From contig CAVTFN010000003.1 of assembly GCA_963734065.1 (NCBI GenBank), positions 1,488,001 to 1,552,000 of the forward strand: a stretch of 64,000 nt of DNA, given 5' to 3'. Below the pieces are notes generated by a model. The model did no database searches. It saw nothing but the letters and a program-made list of their open reading frames with translations, and had not been told where the DNA came from. The translations under genes were made by a program, and so were the position numbers. Source of the DNA: DATBLE01 sp963734065 (GTDB lineage: Bacteria > Actinomycetota > Thermoleophilia > Gaiellales > Gaiellaceae). Below, one piece after another: positions 22,869 to 31,398 of the stretch; position 1 is the first letter of the stretch, and each line of letters opens with the position of its first letter.

Positions 22869-23969
22869 TTGCTCCTGCTCGCCGGCTGCGGGTCGGGAGC
22901 CGGCCACGACCTGGCGGTCGGCGTGGTGGACGACGCCGGCCGCTCCGGCCCGCCCGCGCCCTTCCTCGCCGACCTGACCCGCTCCGGCTTCGACGCGCTC
23001 GCCGTCTCGAGCATCTGGGATCCCGGCGAGACCGCACCCGACACCCGGGAGACGGCGACGCTCCGCATGCTCGCCTCGGCCGCGGATGCCGCCGGCGTCC
23101 GCCTGTTCGTGATCGTCTACCAGCCGGGCTCCGCGACCACGCCGCTCACCGCGGAGGCGCGATCGCAGTTCGCCGCCTACACGGCCGCGGTCGTCACGCG
23201 CGCGCCGACGGTGCACGACCTGATCGTCGGCAACGAGCCGAACCTGAACCGCTTCTGGCTCCCCCAGTTCGGACCCGGAGGCGAGAACGTCTCGGCCGCG
23301 GCCTACCTGCGGCTGCTGGCCGCGACCTACGACGCCGTGAAAGCGGTGCGCGACGAGGTCCGCGTCTGGGGCGGCGCCACCGCGCCCCGCGGCGCCGACC
23401 GGCCGGGGGCGGGCCGCGAGACCACGTCCCCGACGACGTTCATCCGTGCGCTCGGGGCTGCCTACCGGCGGAGCGGGCGCGACAGGCCGGTCATGGACGG
23501 GTTCGTCCACCACCCCTACCCGGAGTCGTCCGCCGTGCCGATCGACCTCCCCCACCCGCGCGTCAGGTCGATCGGCCTGGCCGACTACGACAAGCTCGTG
23601 CGTCTCCTCGGAGACGCGTTCGACGACACGGCGCAGAAGGGGAGCGACCTGCCGATCCTCTACGGCGAGATCGGCGTCGAGACGACGATCCCGGCGGTCA
23701 AGCGGGCCCTCTACACCGACCGCGAGATCGCGCGGACGATCTCCGAGCGCGCCCAGTCAGCGGCTTACCGCCGGGTGCTCGAGCTCGCGAGCTGCCAACC
23801 GAACGTCGCCGGCGTCCTCTTCTTCCACCTCCTCGACGAGCCGTCGCTGGTCGGCTGGCAGTCCGGCGTCCGCTACGCGGACGGCTCGCCGAAGACGAGC
23901 CTGTCGTCCGTGCGCGAGGCCGCCGTGGAAGCCGCCGCCGGTCGGCTCGACGCCCGCTGCGACTCGTGA
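22869..23969 (+). CDS. glycoside-hydrolase-like lipoprotein (TIM barrel, clan A type)
   Basis: About 366 residues. TLLLLAGCGS is a lipobox, so the mature protein should be lipid anchored. The body has the pattern of a clan-A glycosidase: HDLIVGNEPNLNRFWLP with the acid/base Glu after Asn, VMDGFVHHPYP, and PILYGEIGVETTIP with the nucleophile Glu. The frame is open from 22773, but the only ATG/GTG/TTG before the lipobox is TTG 22869, which leaves too short a signal; a CTG at 22806 would give a normal lipoprotein signal (RTCALLATLLLLAGC). The start is therefore uncertain. The substrate is unknown. A Pro-rich, Arg-rich insert lies at about residues 165-185. Confidence 0.65.
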   Translation: MLLLAGCGSGAGHDLAVGVVDDAGRSGPPAPFLADLTRSGFDALAVSSIWDPGETAPDTRETATLRMLASAADAAGVRLFVIVYQPGSATTPLTAEARSQFAAYTAAVVTRAPTVHDLIVGNEPNLNRFWLPQFGPGGENVSAAAYLRLLAATYDAVKAVRDEVRVWGGATAPRGADRPGAGRETTSPTTFIRALGAAYRRSGRDRPVMDGFVHHPYPESSAVPIDLPHPRVRSIGLADYDKLVRLLGDAFDDTAQKGSDLPILYGEIGVETTIPAVKRALYTDREIARTISERAQSAAYRRVLELASCQPNVAGVLFFHLLDEPSLVGWQSGVRYADGSPKTSLSSVREAAVEAAAGRLDARCDS

Positions 23970-24023
23970 CGGGCCGGCGGCTGGGCGGGCCGCTTCCGAA
24001 GCCGCTGTTAGCCTCGGCCAGCG

Positions 24024-24551
24024 GTGACCGAGCCGATCGAAGACGCCACGATCGACCGGCGGAAGAGTTGGCTGAAAGCCCAGCTCGACGGCAAGCAGGC
24101 GATCCACGGGATCTACGTGGAGCTCGTGGTGCTCGCGGTGATCATCGCGCTCGAGGGCAAGCGGACGTCCGACTCCGACGTGCTCCTCTCGCTCTTCGGC
24201 GCGATCGTCGCGATCGCCCTCGCGGAGCTCTACGCGTACTACGTCGGCACGATGATCGCCGGCGGTCGGAAGCCGTCGCGACGCGAGTTCCTCGCCGCCG
24301 TCGGCGACACCGCAGGCAGCCTCCTCGCGATCGCGCCGCCGGTTCTCCTCGTCGTCCTCGGCGTCGCCGGCGTCCTCAGGCTGGAAACCGGCTTCACCGC
24401 GGCCACCTGGGTGGGCGTGGGCGTGATCGGCGGGTACGCGCTGATCGCCCACCGGCGCACGGGGCTCTCGACGAGGCGGAGCATCCCGCCCGCAGTCTTC
24501 GTCGCGTTGATCGGCCTCGGGCTGGTGCTGCTCAAGCAGTACTTCCACTGA
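24024..24551 (+). CDS. four-helix membrane protein of unknown function
   Basis: A 175-residue protein with a charged N-terminus (DATIDRRKSWLKAQLDGKQ) and four hydrophobic segments: IYVELVVLAVIIALEG, LLSLFGAIVAIALAELYAYY, LLAIAPPVLLVVLGVAGVL and VFVALIGLGLVLLKQYF. No known family is recognised. The GTG at 24024 is 55 bases after the lipoprotein gene stop. It converges with the alpha/beta hydrolase gene, 15 bases away. Confidence 0.6.
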   Translation: MTEPIEDATIDRRKSWLKAQLDGKQAIHGIYVELVVLAVIIALEGKRTSDSDVLLSLFGAIVAIALAELYAYYVGTMIAGGRKPSRREFLAAVGDTAGSLLAIAPPVLLVVLGVAGVLRLETGFTAATWVGVGVIGGYALIAHRRTGLSTRRSIPPAVFVALIGLGLVLLKQYFH

Positions 24552-24566
24552 GCTGCCGTCGGCGGC

Positions 24567-25313
24567 TCAGGTCTCGCCGAGGAAGTCGAGCAGGAGCGCG
24601 TTGACCTCCTCGGGACGCTCGAGGCTCGGCAGGTGCGACGCGTCGGCGACGGTCACGAGCCGGGCGCCGTCGATCGACTCGGCGACGTGGGCGGCGATCG
24701 CCTGCATGTCGGCCACGTCATGGTCGCCGACGAGCACCAGCGTCGGGCAACGGACTTCGCCCAGGCGGCCGCCGAGCGGAGGGTCGAGGACGTCTTCCTC
24801 GTCGGCGCCCGCCTCCCACGCGCCCTCCTGCAGCTCGTATGAGCGGAGCACCATCGCGGTGACGGCCGCGCGCATGTCTGCGTCGACGTCTGCCGGCGAA
24901 CGGTTCGGCCCGTCGACCCACAGCCGGACGCTTTCCTCGGCCGCCGTCTCCAGGTCGCCGGCCTCGTAGGCCGCCTCTTCCGCGGCCCAGCTCGCGCGTG
25001 TCGCCTCGGCCCACTCCCAACCGGGGAACCCCGGCGCGATCAGCACGAGCCGCTCGACGAGATCGGGCCGGTGAACCGCCAGCTCGAGCGCAACGCGTCC
25101 GCCCAGCGAGCATCCGACCACGGCGGCCGGGCCGTCGAGTGCGGCCTCGGCATCCCGGACATATGAGAACGGCGCCGGCTCCAGCCGGTGCTCGCCGAAC
25201 CCCCGCAGATCCGGCGCGACCACGCGGTGGCCGGCTCCTTCCAGCACCTCGATCTGCGGCTGCCACATGCGGCTGTCCGCGATCCCGGCATGCAGTAAGA
25301 GGACGGTGCTCAC
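24567..25313 (-). CDS. alpha/beta hydrolase
   Basis: A 248-residue alpha/beta-hydrolase fold protein. The oxyanion segment LLLHAGIADSRMW, nucleophile elbow VVGCSLGGRVALELA (Ser), acid LVLVGDHDVADMQA (Asp) and DASHLPSLERPEEV (His) complete the catalytic triad. A lid of about 60 residues (WAEATRASWAAEEAAYEAG) lies between strands. The family includes esterases, epoxide hydrolases and lactonases; the substrate is unknown. It is monocistronic here: convergent with the membrane gene, divergent from the pilin leader. Confidence 0.85.
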   Translation of the reverse strand: MSTVLLLHAGIADSRMWQPQIEVLEGAGHRVVAPDLRGFGEHRLEPAPFSYVRDAEAALDGPAAVVGCSLGGRVALELAVHRPDLVERLVLIAPGFPGWEWAEATRASWAAEEAAYEAGDLETAAEESVRLWVDGPNRSPADVDADMRAAVTAMVLRSYELQEGAWEAGADEEDVLDPPLGGRLGEVRCPTLVLVGDHDVADMQAIAAHVAESIDGARLVTVADASHLPSLERPEEVNALLLDFLGET

Positions 25314-25463
25314 GATCGTCGGGAGCCTATCCCGCCCTCCGTGTGAGCGGACCTCCCCCGTTTCGGGGGCCTGGGATCACCCTTCCGGGGCTGGTACGCG
25401 GGCGGCTGGTCCGTTTGATGAGAGAAATCACGCGAAATTCCCCCGGATCGAAGGAGCAGGTAC
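25314..25463 (+). other. leader region between the hydrolase and the pilin gene
   Basis: No gene. CCCCCG-TTT-CGGGGG (25355-25369) is a short perfect hairpin on either strand, without a T-run. AAGGAG at 25454-25459 precedes the pilin GTG. I compared the stretch with c-di-GMP-I riboswitch landmarks and found no match. Confidence 0.4.
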
Positions 25464-25859
25464 GTGCGGGCAATGCGACAACAGCTGAGGAGGGAGCAGG
25501 GGTTCACCCTGATCGAGCTCGTGCTCGTCATGCTCATCCTCGCCGTGCTGACGGCGGTCGCGGTCCCCTCGTACCTGCACTTCGGGGATCGTGCAAACAA
25601 GAACGCAGCCGCTGCCGACCTGCGGGCGGCCGTCTCGTCCGTCGAGGCGTGGCACTCCGACCACGGCACCTACACCGGAATGACCGTCGCCGCGCTGAAG
25701 GCCTCCTACGACCAGACGCTCGATCCGAGCATCGTCTCGCTCGGCACGCTGTCGGACACGAGCTACTGCGTCATGGCGAAGTCTCCGAGCGACGGAACGA
25801 AGACGGCAGCCAAGGCGGGCCCGTCGGCGCCGATCGTGCCTGGCGCCGCCTGCCCCTAG
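25464..25859 (+). CDS. type IV pilin-like protein with prepilin peptidase site
   Basis: A 131-residue protein. RREQG/FTLIELVLVMLILAVL is a class III signal: prepilin peptidase would cut after Gly13 and methylate Phe; Glu at mature position 5 is present, and the hydrophobic helix continues to VAVPSYLHF. The C-terminal domain has Cys residues in TSYCVMAKSP and GAACP that probably pair, like small type IV major pilins or type II secretion pseudopilins. GTG 25464 has AAGGAG 4 bases upstream; the in-frame ATG 25473 is an alternative. No pilus assembly genes are nearby, so the gene is orphan in this window. Confidence 0.85.
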   Translation: MRAMRQQLRREQGFTLIELVLVMLILAVLTAVAVPSYLHFGDRANKNAAAADLRAAVSSVEAWHSDHGTYTGMTVAALKASYDQTLDPSIVSLGTLSDTSYCVMAKSPSDGTKTAAKAGPSAPIVPGAACP

Positions 25860-25866
25860 ATGGTTG

Positions 25867-26871
25867 CTAGCCGGCGACCCGCTCGATGAACGACTCGACC
25901 GCCACGTTGATCGCGGCGGAGCGGATCGACTCGTAGAGATCGAAGTCGTGGTGGGCGCCGGGCAACTCGACGTACTCGACCTGCCCAGCCGAGCCGGCGC
26001 GCATCCGCTCGGCGAACTCGCGCGCATCCGAGGCGCGGACCCAGAGGTCGTTCTCGCCGTGGATCACCAGCATCGGCGGCAGGTCACGCGTCGGCGCAAG
26101 GTCGCCGTAGTAGCCGTACCGGCAGATCAGCCCGACGATCCCGACCGCGCCGTCGTCGACCGCCTCGATCGCGAGGTAGGCGCCGGCCGAGCTGCCGACC
26201 AGGAAGAGTCGCCACGGATCGCCGCCGTATTCCGCCGCATGCGCCTGCACCCACTCGATCGCGGCTCGGACATCGGCGACCTGATCGGCGTGACCCACAT
26301 GCGGTCGCAGTCGATAGTTCGCGCTGACGCACACCTTTCCGTTGCTGACGAGATGGCCGATCAGCGGCCGCGCTTCACGGTTCTTGCTTCCGGCGTGAAA
26401 GCCGCCGCCGTGGAAATGCACCACGACCGGCACGCCGGTGGGCCGATCGCGGCGGCAGTAGACATCGAGGGTGCGACGCGGGCCCTCACCGTAGGAGAGA
26501 TTGCGCATCCGGACGACGTCGCGGCGTAACGCCGGCACCGGCGCCAGAAGGATCCGCATCCAGGGCCTCGGCGGCGGATCCGCGTTGCCGAGAGCTGGAT
26601 CGGCGCGAAGAGCCCGACGGACGATCACGGCGAGCCCGACCAGGACGATCACCGCCGCCACGCCGATGACGGCGCCACCGACCGAGTCGAGATCCCCCTG
26701 GACCGCCGCGAGTGCGATCGAGGCGATCAGCAGGTATCCGGCGGCAAACGGCAGCTCGTCGACAACCAAGGCCGGCACCCGGGCGAGCACGCCGAGCCGC
26801 CGCCAGCAGGTGAGCGCGCAAGCGGTGCCCCAACCCACCAGGACGACCGGCACCAGCAGCCCGATCGGCAT
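25867..26871 (-). CDS. membrane-anchored alpha/beta hydrolase (HSL/acetylesterase type)
   Basis: A 334-residue protein. Three hydrophobic segments in the first 85 residues (MPIGLLVPVVLVGWGTACAL, FAAGYLLIASIALAAV, GVAAVIVLVGLAVIV) anchor it. The catalytic domain has HFHGGGFHAGS (HGGG oxyanion loop), VGSSAGAYLAIEA (Ser), VIHGENDLWVRAS (Asp) and LPGAHHDFDLY (His). This is the hormone-sensitive-lipase-like esterase class. It converges on the pilin gene, 7 bases between the stops. The substrate is unknown. Confidence 0.85.
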   Translation of the reverse strand: MPIGLLVPVVLVGWGTACALTCWRRLGVLARVPALVVDELPFAAGYLLIASIALAAVQGDLDSVGGAVIGVAAVIVLVGLAVIVRRALRADPALGNADPPPRPWMRILLAPVPALRRDVVRMRNLSYGEGPRRTLDVYCRRDRPTGVPVVVHFHGGGFHAGSKNREARPLIGHLVSNGKVCVSANYRLRPHVGHADQVADVRAAIEWVQAHAAEYGGDPWRLFLVGSSAGAYLAIEAVDDGAVGIVGLICRYGYYGDLAPTRDLPPMLVIHGENDLWVRASDAREFAERMRAGSAGQVEYVELPGAHHDFDLYESIRSAAINVAVESFIERVAG

Positions 26872-26999
26872 CAGGCGGCGCCTCGAGGGGCGACGCCGCC
26901 ACCGGAAAGCTCAATCACATCCCCGGCGTTCCCTGGTCATCGGAACCGAACCAGATGATCGTCGCCTGCCGGACTGCGGAACGGGTTTGCCACCCGTGT

Positions 27000-27530
27000 C
27001 TAGCCGACATCGGCCGCCAGCTCTCGGTAGGCGGGGATGAGCTCCTCCCACCGCGCCCTCGCGTCGACCGGCTCGGTGCCGGCGAGGTAGGCGGCGAGAT
27101 CCTCGACATGGATCTGGATCCCCGCCCCGTAGGCGGCCAGCAGGTCCAGCGGAATGCCCCGTTCCTCCCAGGCGAGGATGGTCTGGTCACCGTCGGTGCT
27201 CAGCGTTACCTCGATGGGATGCTCGTAGGGCCCGTCGGGCTCGTCTTCGTCTCTGGTCAGCACCAGCAGCCGCTTTGGGGGCTCGCACGCTTCCACGCGC
27301 CCCATGCCCTGCCATCCGCTGGCAACGAAGCGTGCGCGAAACTCACCACCGAGGCGCAGGTCGCCTTCGACCTCGCCGAGCCAGCGGGCGAGACGGCGGG
27401 GATCCGTGAGTGCCGACCAGAGGTCATCGATATCGGTGTCGAAGCGATCCTCCATGCGCACGACGCCCTTGCCGTCGGCCGATCGCAGGGCGCCCAGGAT
27501 GCGGCGCTCTCCAGCTGGGTTGCTCGTCAT
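27000..27530 (-). CDS. SRPBCC/AHSA1-type protein
   Basis: A 176-residue START/Bet v1-like fold: DGKGVVRMEDRFDTDIDDLW, ALTDPRRLARWLGEVEGDL (the W-G-E of AHSA1 proteins), GRVEACEPPKRLLVLTRDE and ILAWEERGIPLD. The family binds hydrophobic ligands or acts as a co-chaperone domain; actinobacterial members are often next to an ArsR regulator. Here the ATG at 27530 overlaps the ArsR stop (ATGA), so they are translated together. The extension upstream of 27530 is the ArsR gene in another frame. Confidence 0.85.
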   Translation of the reverse strand: MTSNPAGERRILGALRSADGKGVVRMEDRFDTDIDDLWSALTDPRRLARWLGEVEGDLRLGGEFRARFVASGWQGMGRVEACEPPKRLLVLTRDEDEPDGPYEHPIEVTLSTDGDQTILAWEERGIPLDLLAAYGAGIQIHVEDLAAYLAGTEPVDARARWEELIPAYRELAADVG

Positions 27531-27853
27531 CTGGTGCTCCTTCGTTCGCGTTTTCCCCTGGCCACTTCGGTGTGCAGGGCATCCAGCCGCTGCTCCCACA
27601 GGGCCCGGTACCGGCCCAGCCATTCATCGACATCGGCCAGCGGCTCGGGGCGAAGAGCGTAGATCCGCCGCTGCGCCTCCTGGCGAACCTCGACGAGCCC
27701 CGCCTCCCGCAGCACCCGCAGATGCCGCGAGACCCCCGGGCGGGCAATTGGCAGCAGCGCCGCCAGGTCACCCGCGGTTGCCGGGCCGCCCGTCAGGGCC
27801 TCGAGCAGCGTCCGCCGGCTCTCGTCCGCCAGGGCTCGGAGAACAGCCTCCAT
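27527..27853 (-). CDS. ArsR-family winged-helix regulator
   Basis: A 108-residue protein: MEAVLRALADESRRTLLEAL, the helix-turn-helix GDLAALLPIARPGVSRHLRV and the wing VEVRQEAQRRIYALRPE. No Cys-containing metal-binding motif (ELCVCDL) is present, so it is one of the non-metal ArsR proteins linked to SRPBCC partners. Its start follows an inverted-repeat region at 27873-27894 that likely is its own operator. A C-terminal helix with WLGRYRALWEQRLDAL may dimerise. Confidence 0.9.
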   Translation of the reverse strand: MEAVLRALADESRRTLLEALTGGPATAGDLAALLPIARPGVSRHLRVLREAGLVEVRQEAQRRIYALRPEPLADVDEWLGRYRALWEQRLDALHTEVARGKRERRSTR

Positions 27854-27872
27854 GCCACCATCGTACCAAGTC

Positions 27873-27894
27873 GGTTACGTAACTGTTGAGTTAC
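27873..27894. promoter_or_regulatory. putative ArsR operator (overlapping GTTAC palindromes)
   Basis: Two palindromes overlap: GTTACGTAAC (27874-27883) and GTAACT-GTTG-AGTTAC (27879-27894). They lie 20-41 bases upstream of the ArsR ATG and just before the stop of the DHFR-like gene. Confidence 0.6.
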
Positions 27895-27899
27895 ATACT

Positions 27900-28529
27900 T
27901 CAGTCCGCGTACTGCGGGCGCCCGTTGGGCCGGTAGACCTGGATCGTCACGCCCTTCGAGTCGGTTCGCGAGTCGACCAGGTCGAGCGCAAGGTCCGGGC
28001 CGACGTCGGGGAACAGCCGCGTGCCCTGGCCGAGGACCACGGGAACGACGAGCAGGGTGATCTCGTCGACGAGGTCGTTCTCGAGCAGCCATCTGGTCAG
28101 GGTGCCGCTGCCGTGCACCTCAAGCTCACCCCCCGGCCTGGCTTTCAGCTCGCCGATGGCAGCTGCCAGGTCACCGGAGAGGAGGGTCGTGTCCGCCCAT
28201 TGCGGGTCGCTGAGCGTGGTCGATGCGAGGTACTTGGGCTTCGTGTTCAGGGCAGCTGCGATCGGGTGGTTGCCCGGGTCTTCCGCCGCGGCGCGAGCCC
28301 GCTCCTCTGCGCCCCAGTAGCCGGCGAAGAGCTCGTAGGTGCGTCGGCCGAACAGGAACGCGTCGGCCCGCTGGTAGGTCTGGTTGATCAACGTCATGGT
28401 CTCGTCGTCACCCGCCCCCAAAGCCCATCCGCCGCGCTCGAATCCGTTCCTGCGGTCCTCGTCCGACGCGCCGCCGTTTCCCTGCATCACTCCATCGACG
28501 GTGACCTGCGTCATGGTCGTCAGTTTCAT
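27900..28529 (-). CDS. dihydrofolate-reductase-like protein (RibD C-terminal domain family)
   Basis: A 209-residue protein: TTMTQVTVDGVMQGNGGASD, ADAFLFGRRTYELFAGYWG, YLASTTLSDPQWADTTLL, ELEVHGSGTLTRWLLENDL, and VVPVVLGQGTRLFPD. This is the RibD_C/DHFR-like fold with the NADPH-binding G-S-G-T loop. Many actinobacterial genomes carry several copies with unknown substrates, often next to ArsR-SRPBCC and VOC genes as here. ATG 28529 is preceded by AAAGGA. It likely acts as a cytosolic NADPH-dependent reductase. Confidence 0.85.
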   Translation of the reverse strand: MKLTTMTQVTVDGVMQGNGGASDEDRRNGFERGGWALGAGDDETMTLINQTYQRADAFLFGRRTYELFAGYWGAEERARAAAEDPGNHPIAAALNTKPKYLASTTLSDPQWADTTLLSGDLAAAIGELKARPGGELEVHGSGTLTRWLLENDLVDEITLLVVPVVLGQGTRLFPDVGPDLALDLVDSRTDSKGVTIQVYRPNGRPQYAD

Positions 28530-28712
28530 GCGTTCGTCCTTTCTCTCGTGGTGGTCCCTCTCGCATAACCCCACGGACGCGCGGATCTCATCGGTCGAGC
28601 GTGGCTCCGTGCTGCGAGCTCGCCTGCCTCCTCCCCGAAGCACGGTGAGAAACCTCACGGCGCGGACTTCCGTTGTCAGCGTGACAACGGCTGACTAGAA
28701 GACTGCCGGCGC

Positions 28713-29150
28713 TCAGCCGAGTTCTTGGGCGAGCCCGATCAGAAGCCCTTCGGGCCCCCGGATGTAGCAGAGCCGATACACGTCTTCGTACTGGACGACT
28801 TCGCCGACGAGCTGCGCGCCGCGCTCACGGAGCCGGGCGAGCGTATCGTCGAAGTCCTCCACTGCGAACATGATGCGTAGGTAGCCGAGAGCGTTCACCG
28901 GGGCGCTCCGGTGATCGGCGACCGGAGGCGGCGTGAGAAATCGCGAGAGCTCGAGCCGGCCGTGGCCGTCCGGCGTGCGCATCATGGCGATCTCGACGCG
29001 CTGGTCGGGCAGTCCAGTCACGCGCCCTGCCCAGTCTCCTTCGATCGTTGCTTGCCCTTCGAGCTCGAGGCCGAGCTCGCGAAAGAACGCGATGGTCGCC
29101 GGTAGGTCTTCGACGACAATGCCTACGTTGTCCATCCGTTGAAGCGCCAT
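28713..29150 (-). CDS. VOC-family protein (glyoxalase/bleomycin-resistance fold)
   Basis: A 145-residue single VOC domain: RMDNVGIVVEDLPATIAFFR, WAGRVTGLPDQRVEIAMMR, GRLELSRFLTPP, FAVEDFDDTLARLRERGAQL and YRLCYIRGPEGLLIGLAQEL. Family roles range from glyoxalase and dioxygenase to antibiotic binding; the final ligand Glu position (GLLIGLAQE) is conserved. It lies upstream of the DHFR-like gene but 183 bases away, so it may be separately transcribed. Confidence 0.85.
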   Translation of the reverse strand: MALQRMDNVGIVVEDLPATIAFFRELGLELEGQATIEGDWAGRVTGLPDQRVEIAMMRTPDGHGRLELSRFLTPPPVADHRSAPVNALGYLRIMFAVEDFDDTLARLRERGAQLVGEVVQYEDVYRLCYIRGPEGLLIGLAQELG

Positions 29151-30116
29151 GTGCCCACCTTACAACGCGTAATCTGTTCTGACAACAACCTGTGGGGCCG
29201 ACGCTCTTCTCGTGGAGGCTGATCCTTCCAAGGTGCCGGGCGCCTCCGCCATGGGGGGGCGGCCGGCGTGCCGCCCCGACCAGGCTCACCAGCCGGTGTG
29301 AAGGGGGCGGATCCGCAGATTGGCGACTGGAGATCGCCGCAGCTCCGCCCTCGACAACCCTCTCACGCGAGGAACCCCGCGCGTGCCGCTTGCAGCGAGG
29401 CACACGGTCATTCCCGTGTGGTCGAGCCTTCTCTCAGCTGGGCTTCGAGCGGCTGGGCTCGTCCTCCAGACCGTGCCACTCGTGTGCGCATTTTCTTGAG
29501 CAGAACGGATCGCTGCTTCGGAGAGCCATCTCGGGGCGCTCGCCGCCACAGCACACACAGCGTCCATCCCGCCGCTCGGGAGGATTCGCTTTCAACGTTG
29601 GCTCCAGCACCATCCATCACGAGCCTACAGTGAGCGACCACGTGCACGGGGCGACCGGACGTGAGACCGTCCTTCTCACCGCCACTCGTACGGCCCGTCC
29701 TGCTTCCCGGCCGGCTTCGCGCATCCGACGAGCATCGTGAGAGGATGGCTCAGTGCCCAGGCTTCGTACACTCGCGATCGTCGCCGCGATCATCGTCCTC
29801 ACCGACGTGACCCACGACGGTCAGACGCTCAGGATCTCCATCGGCCTGCCCGGACGTCGACGGCTACTTCAGCTCGTCTTCTGATCTCGTTCCGCAAACC
29901 GGGGATGCCCGGCGCGGGGGCCGAACTCTCGCCCGGGACGAGCCCTTTCCCCGCGGTCGGCGGGCCTTCATTAGGCCACTCGCGGACGTGACCGCTTACC
30001 GCTGTGGCATAACGCTCCGCCTTGATCACCGAGCGCGGCTGTGAGCAAGCGCTCGGATGTCGGAGAAACGGGGCGGAGCTCACTCCGAGCGTATGGCGGG
30101 TGTCGCGAAACGGGGG
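29151..30116. other. gene-poor stretch of nearly 1 kb
   Basis: I see no convincing gene on either strand. Open frames here (for example 29268-29633 and 29286-29567) have no start site, no family motif and antiparallel each other. A 43-codon frame from GTG 29753 to 29884 (MPRLRTLAIVAAIIVL at the start) has one hydrophobic stretch but no ribosome binding site. No tRNA-, terminator- or riboswitch-like fold was recognised. It may hold decayed genes or a long regulatory region. Confidence 0.45.
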
Positions 30117-30767
30117 CTACCTCGCCAGGAACGCAGACGCGTAATAGCCGCGCAGCCATTCCTCGTAGCCCGCTGCCGAGAGGCCGGCGTGGGCGGTGAG
30201 CGTGCGGTAGGTGCCCCAGTCGAGCGCGACCCAGAAGGTCGCCTCGACCAGCCGGCGGCGCAGTCGCGGGCGACGGCCTGGCTTCACAAGCAGGGTCGAG
30301 ACGGCCCAGCCGACGGCGTACGTCCGATTCCTGTTCATCTGATCCCAGAGGCGAGCCACCGCTGCATCGCTTGGAACCGCCTGCTCGACTGTCCACGCGA
30401 GGCCCGCTGATCGTTCGTTCACCACGCGCAGATGCGCCGCGTGCAGCTCGAGCATCGTCCGTGCGTCCGGAGCGGCCTCCATGCGAGCCACCGCCTGGCG
30501 TTGAGGCATCTCGACGTCCTCCAGGTCGCCCCGGATCGCAAAGCGAACGACCTCTTCGAGCAGTGCCGCCTTCGTGCCGAACAGCGCCTCGACTGTCTTC
30601 AGGGATACGCCGGCGCCGTCGGCCACAACGCGCATGGTTGTGCCTGCCCAGCCGTGGCTCGTGAAGAGCTGCTGTCCCGCCGTGACGATGGCGAGGCGTG
30701 TCCGCTTCGCCGCCTCCTCGCGGCGGGGCGACTGATACGAGCGGATGTGCTTGCGAGGGCGTGGCAT
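30117..30767 (-). CDS. TetR-family transcriptional regulator
   Basis: A 216-residue protein. The N-terminal HTH runs KRTRLAIVTAGQQLFTSHGW, AGTTMRVVADGAGVSLKTVE, ALFGTKAALLEEVVRFAIRG, the normal TetR_N layout. The ligand domain is helical (LWDQMNRNRTYAVGWAVSTLL; WVALDWGTYRTLTAHAGLS). It diverges from a secreted-protein gene with 66 bases between starts, which contain a perfect palindrome. It most likely represses itself and the secreted gene; the inducer is unknown. Confidence 0.9.
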   Translation of the reverse strand: MPRPRKHIRSYQSPRREEAAKRTRLAIVTAGQQLFTSHGWAGTTMRVVADGAGVSLKTVEALFGTKAALLEEVVRFAIRGDLEDVEMPQRQAVARMEAAPDARTMLELHAAHLRVVNERSAGLAWTVEQAVPSDAAVARLWDQMNRNRTYAVGWAVSTLLVKPGRRPRLRRRLVEATFWVALDWGTYRTLTAHAGLSAAGYEEWLRGYYASAFLAR

Positions 30768-30770
30768 ATC

Positions 30771-30791
30771 GGATAGGGTTCGACCCTATCC
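30771..30791. promoter_or_regulatory. TetR operator palindrome
   Basis: GGATAGGGT-TCG-ACCCTATCC has perfect 9-bp arms and a 3-bp spacer, starting 4 bases upstream of the TetR start and 43 bases before the divergent gene. This is the size and place expected for a TetR operator. Confidence 0.85.
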
Positions 30792-30833
30792 AATAGTGCG
30801 GACGGCATCAGCCGTTCGAGAAAGAAGGATGAG

Positions 30834-31352
30834 ATGCTCAAAGGGTTCGTCCTTTTGCTCCTGGCGGCCGCGTTCGCAGCGCCTGCCGCCGCCGGTCCGC
30901 CCGCCGACGGCGTCTGGGTCAACGGAAGCGTCCACAACCTCGTCGTGACCGGCCCCGCCCCGGCGAACGCGCACGCCATCCCCCTCTACGTGATCGCCCC
31001 CGTCTCTGCCGCCCACCCCCTGCATCCCTTCGCCGACGCGAAGACGCACGGCTTCGGCGCACACGACCACGTGATCGCGCTCGCCCACCCGAACAGCACC
31101 TTCCACGGCGCCTGCGACCTCACCCTCGTCGTTCCCGGCCCCAAAGCCACAGCCGGCAAAGCGATCCAGACACGACCCACGCTCACCCCGGCCGGAATCA
31201 AGCCGCTCCTCTACGCCGCCCGACTCGACAACAAACTGCTCCCGCTCAGCTCCGCGGCCAGAATCCAGACCGCCAAACGCGTCCGCCTCGCGGCCCTGAT
31301 CGACACCCACAACCTCGTCGCCTGCACGGTCTCACCACGCGCCACCCCGTAG
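30834..31352 (+). CDS. secreted protein of unknown function, TetR-linked
   Basis: A 172-residue protein with a signal peptide, MLKGFVLLLLAAAFAAPAAA with a likely cut after AAA-G. The mature part is rich in His, Ala and Pro: VSAAHPLHPFADAKTHGFGA and HDHVIALAHPNSTFHGACDL have seven His, and there are two Cys (GACDL, VACTV) that could pair. Metal binding is possible but not shown. No family recognised. Its promoter region carries the TetR palindrome; a second secreted gene follows after 46 bases. Confidence 0.65.
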   Translation: MLKGFVLLLLAAAFAAPAAAGPPADGVWVNGSVHNLVVTGPAPANAHAIPLYVIAPVSAAHPLHPFADAKTHGFGAHDHVIALAHPNSTFHGACDLTLVVPGPKATAGKAIQTRPTLTPAGIKPLLYAARLDNKLLPLSSAARIQTAKRVRLAALIDTHNLVACTVSPRATP

Positions 31353-31398
31353 TGGCCTCAGGCTCGAGATACGGACGATCGCAAACAGGAGGAAAACG

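Noticed and set aside
25370..25463. Possible c-di-GMP riboswitch before the pilin gene
   Set aside because: The GEMM landmarks (for example GGGCAAACC and ACGCAAAGC) are missing; only a short hairpin is seen.
29268..29647. Several 80-120 codon open frames in the gene-poor region
   Set aside because: No ribosome site, no motif, each overlaps the others on both strands.
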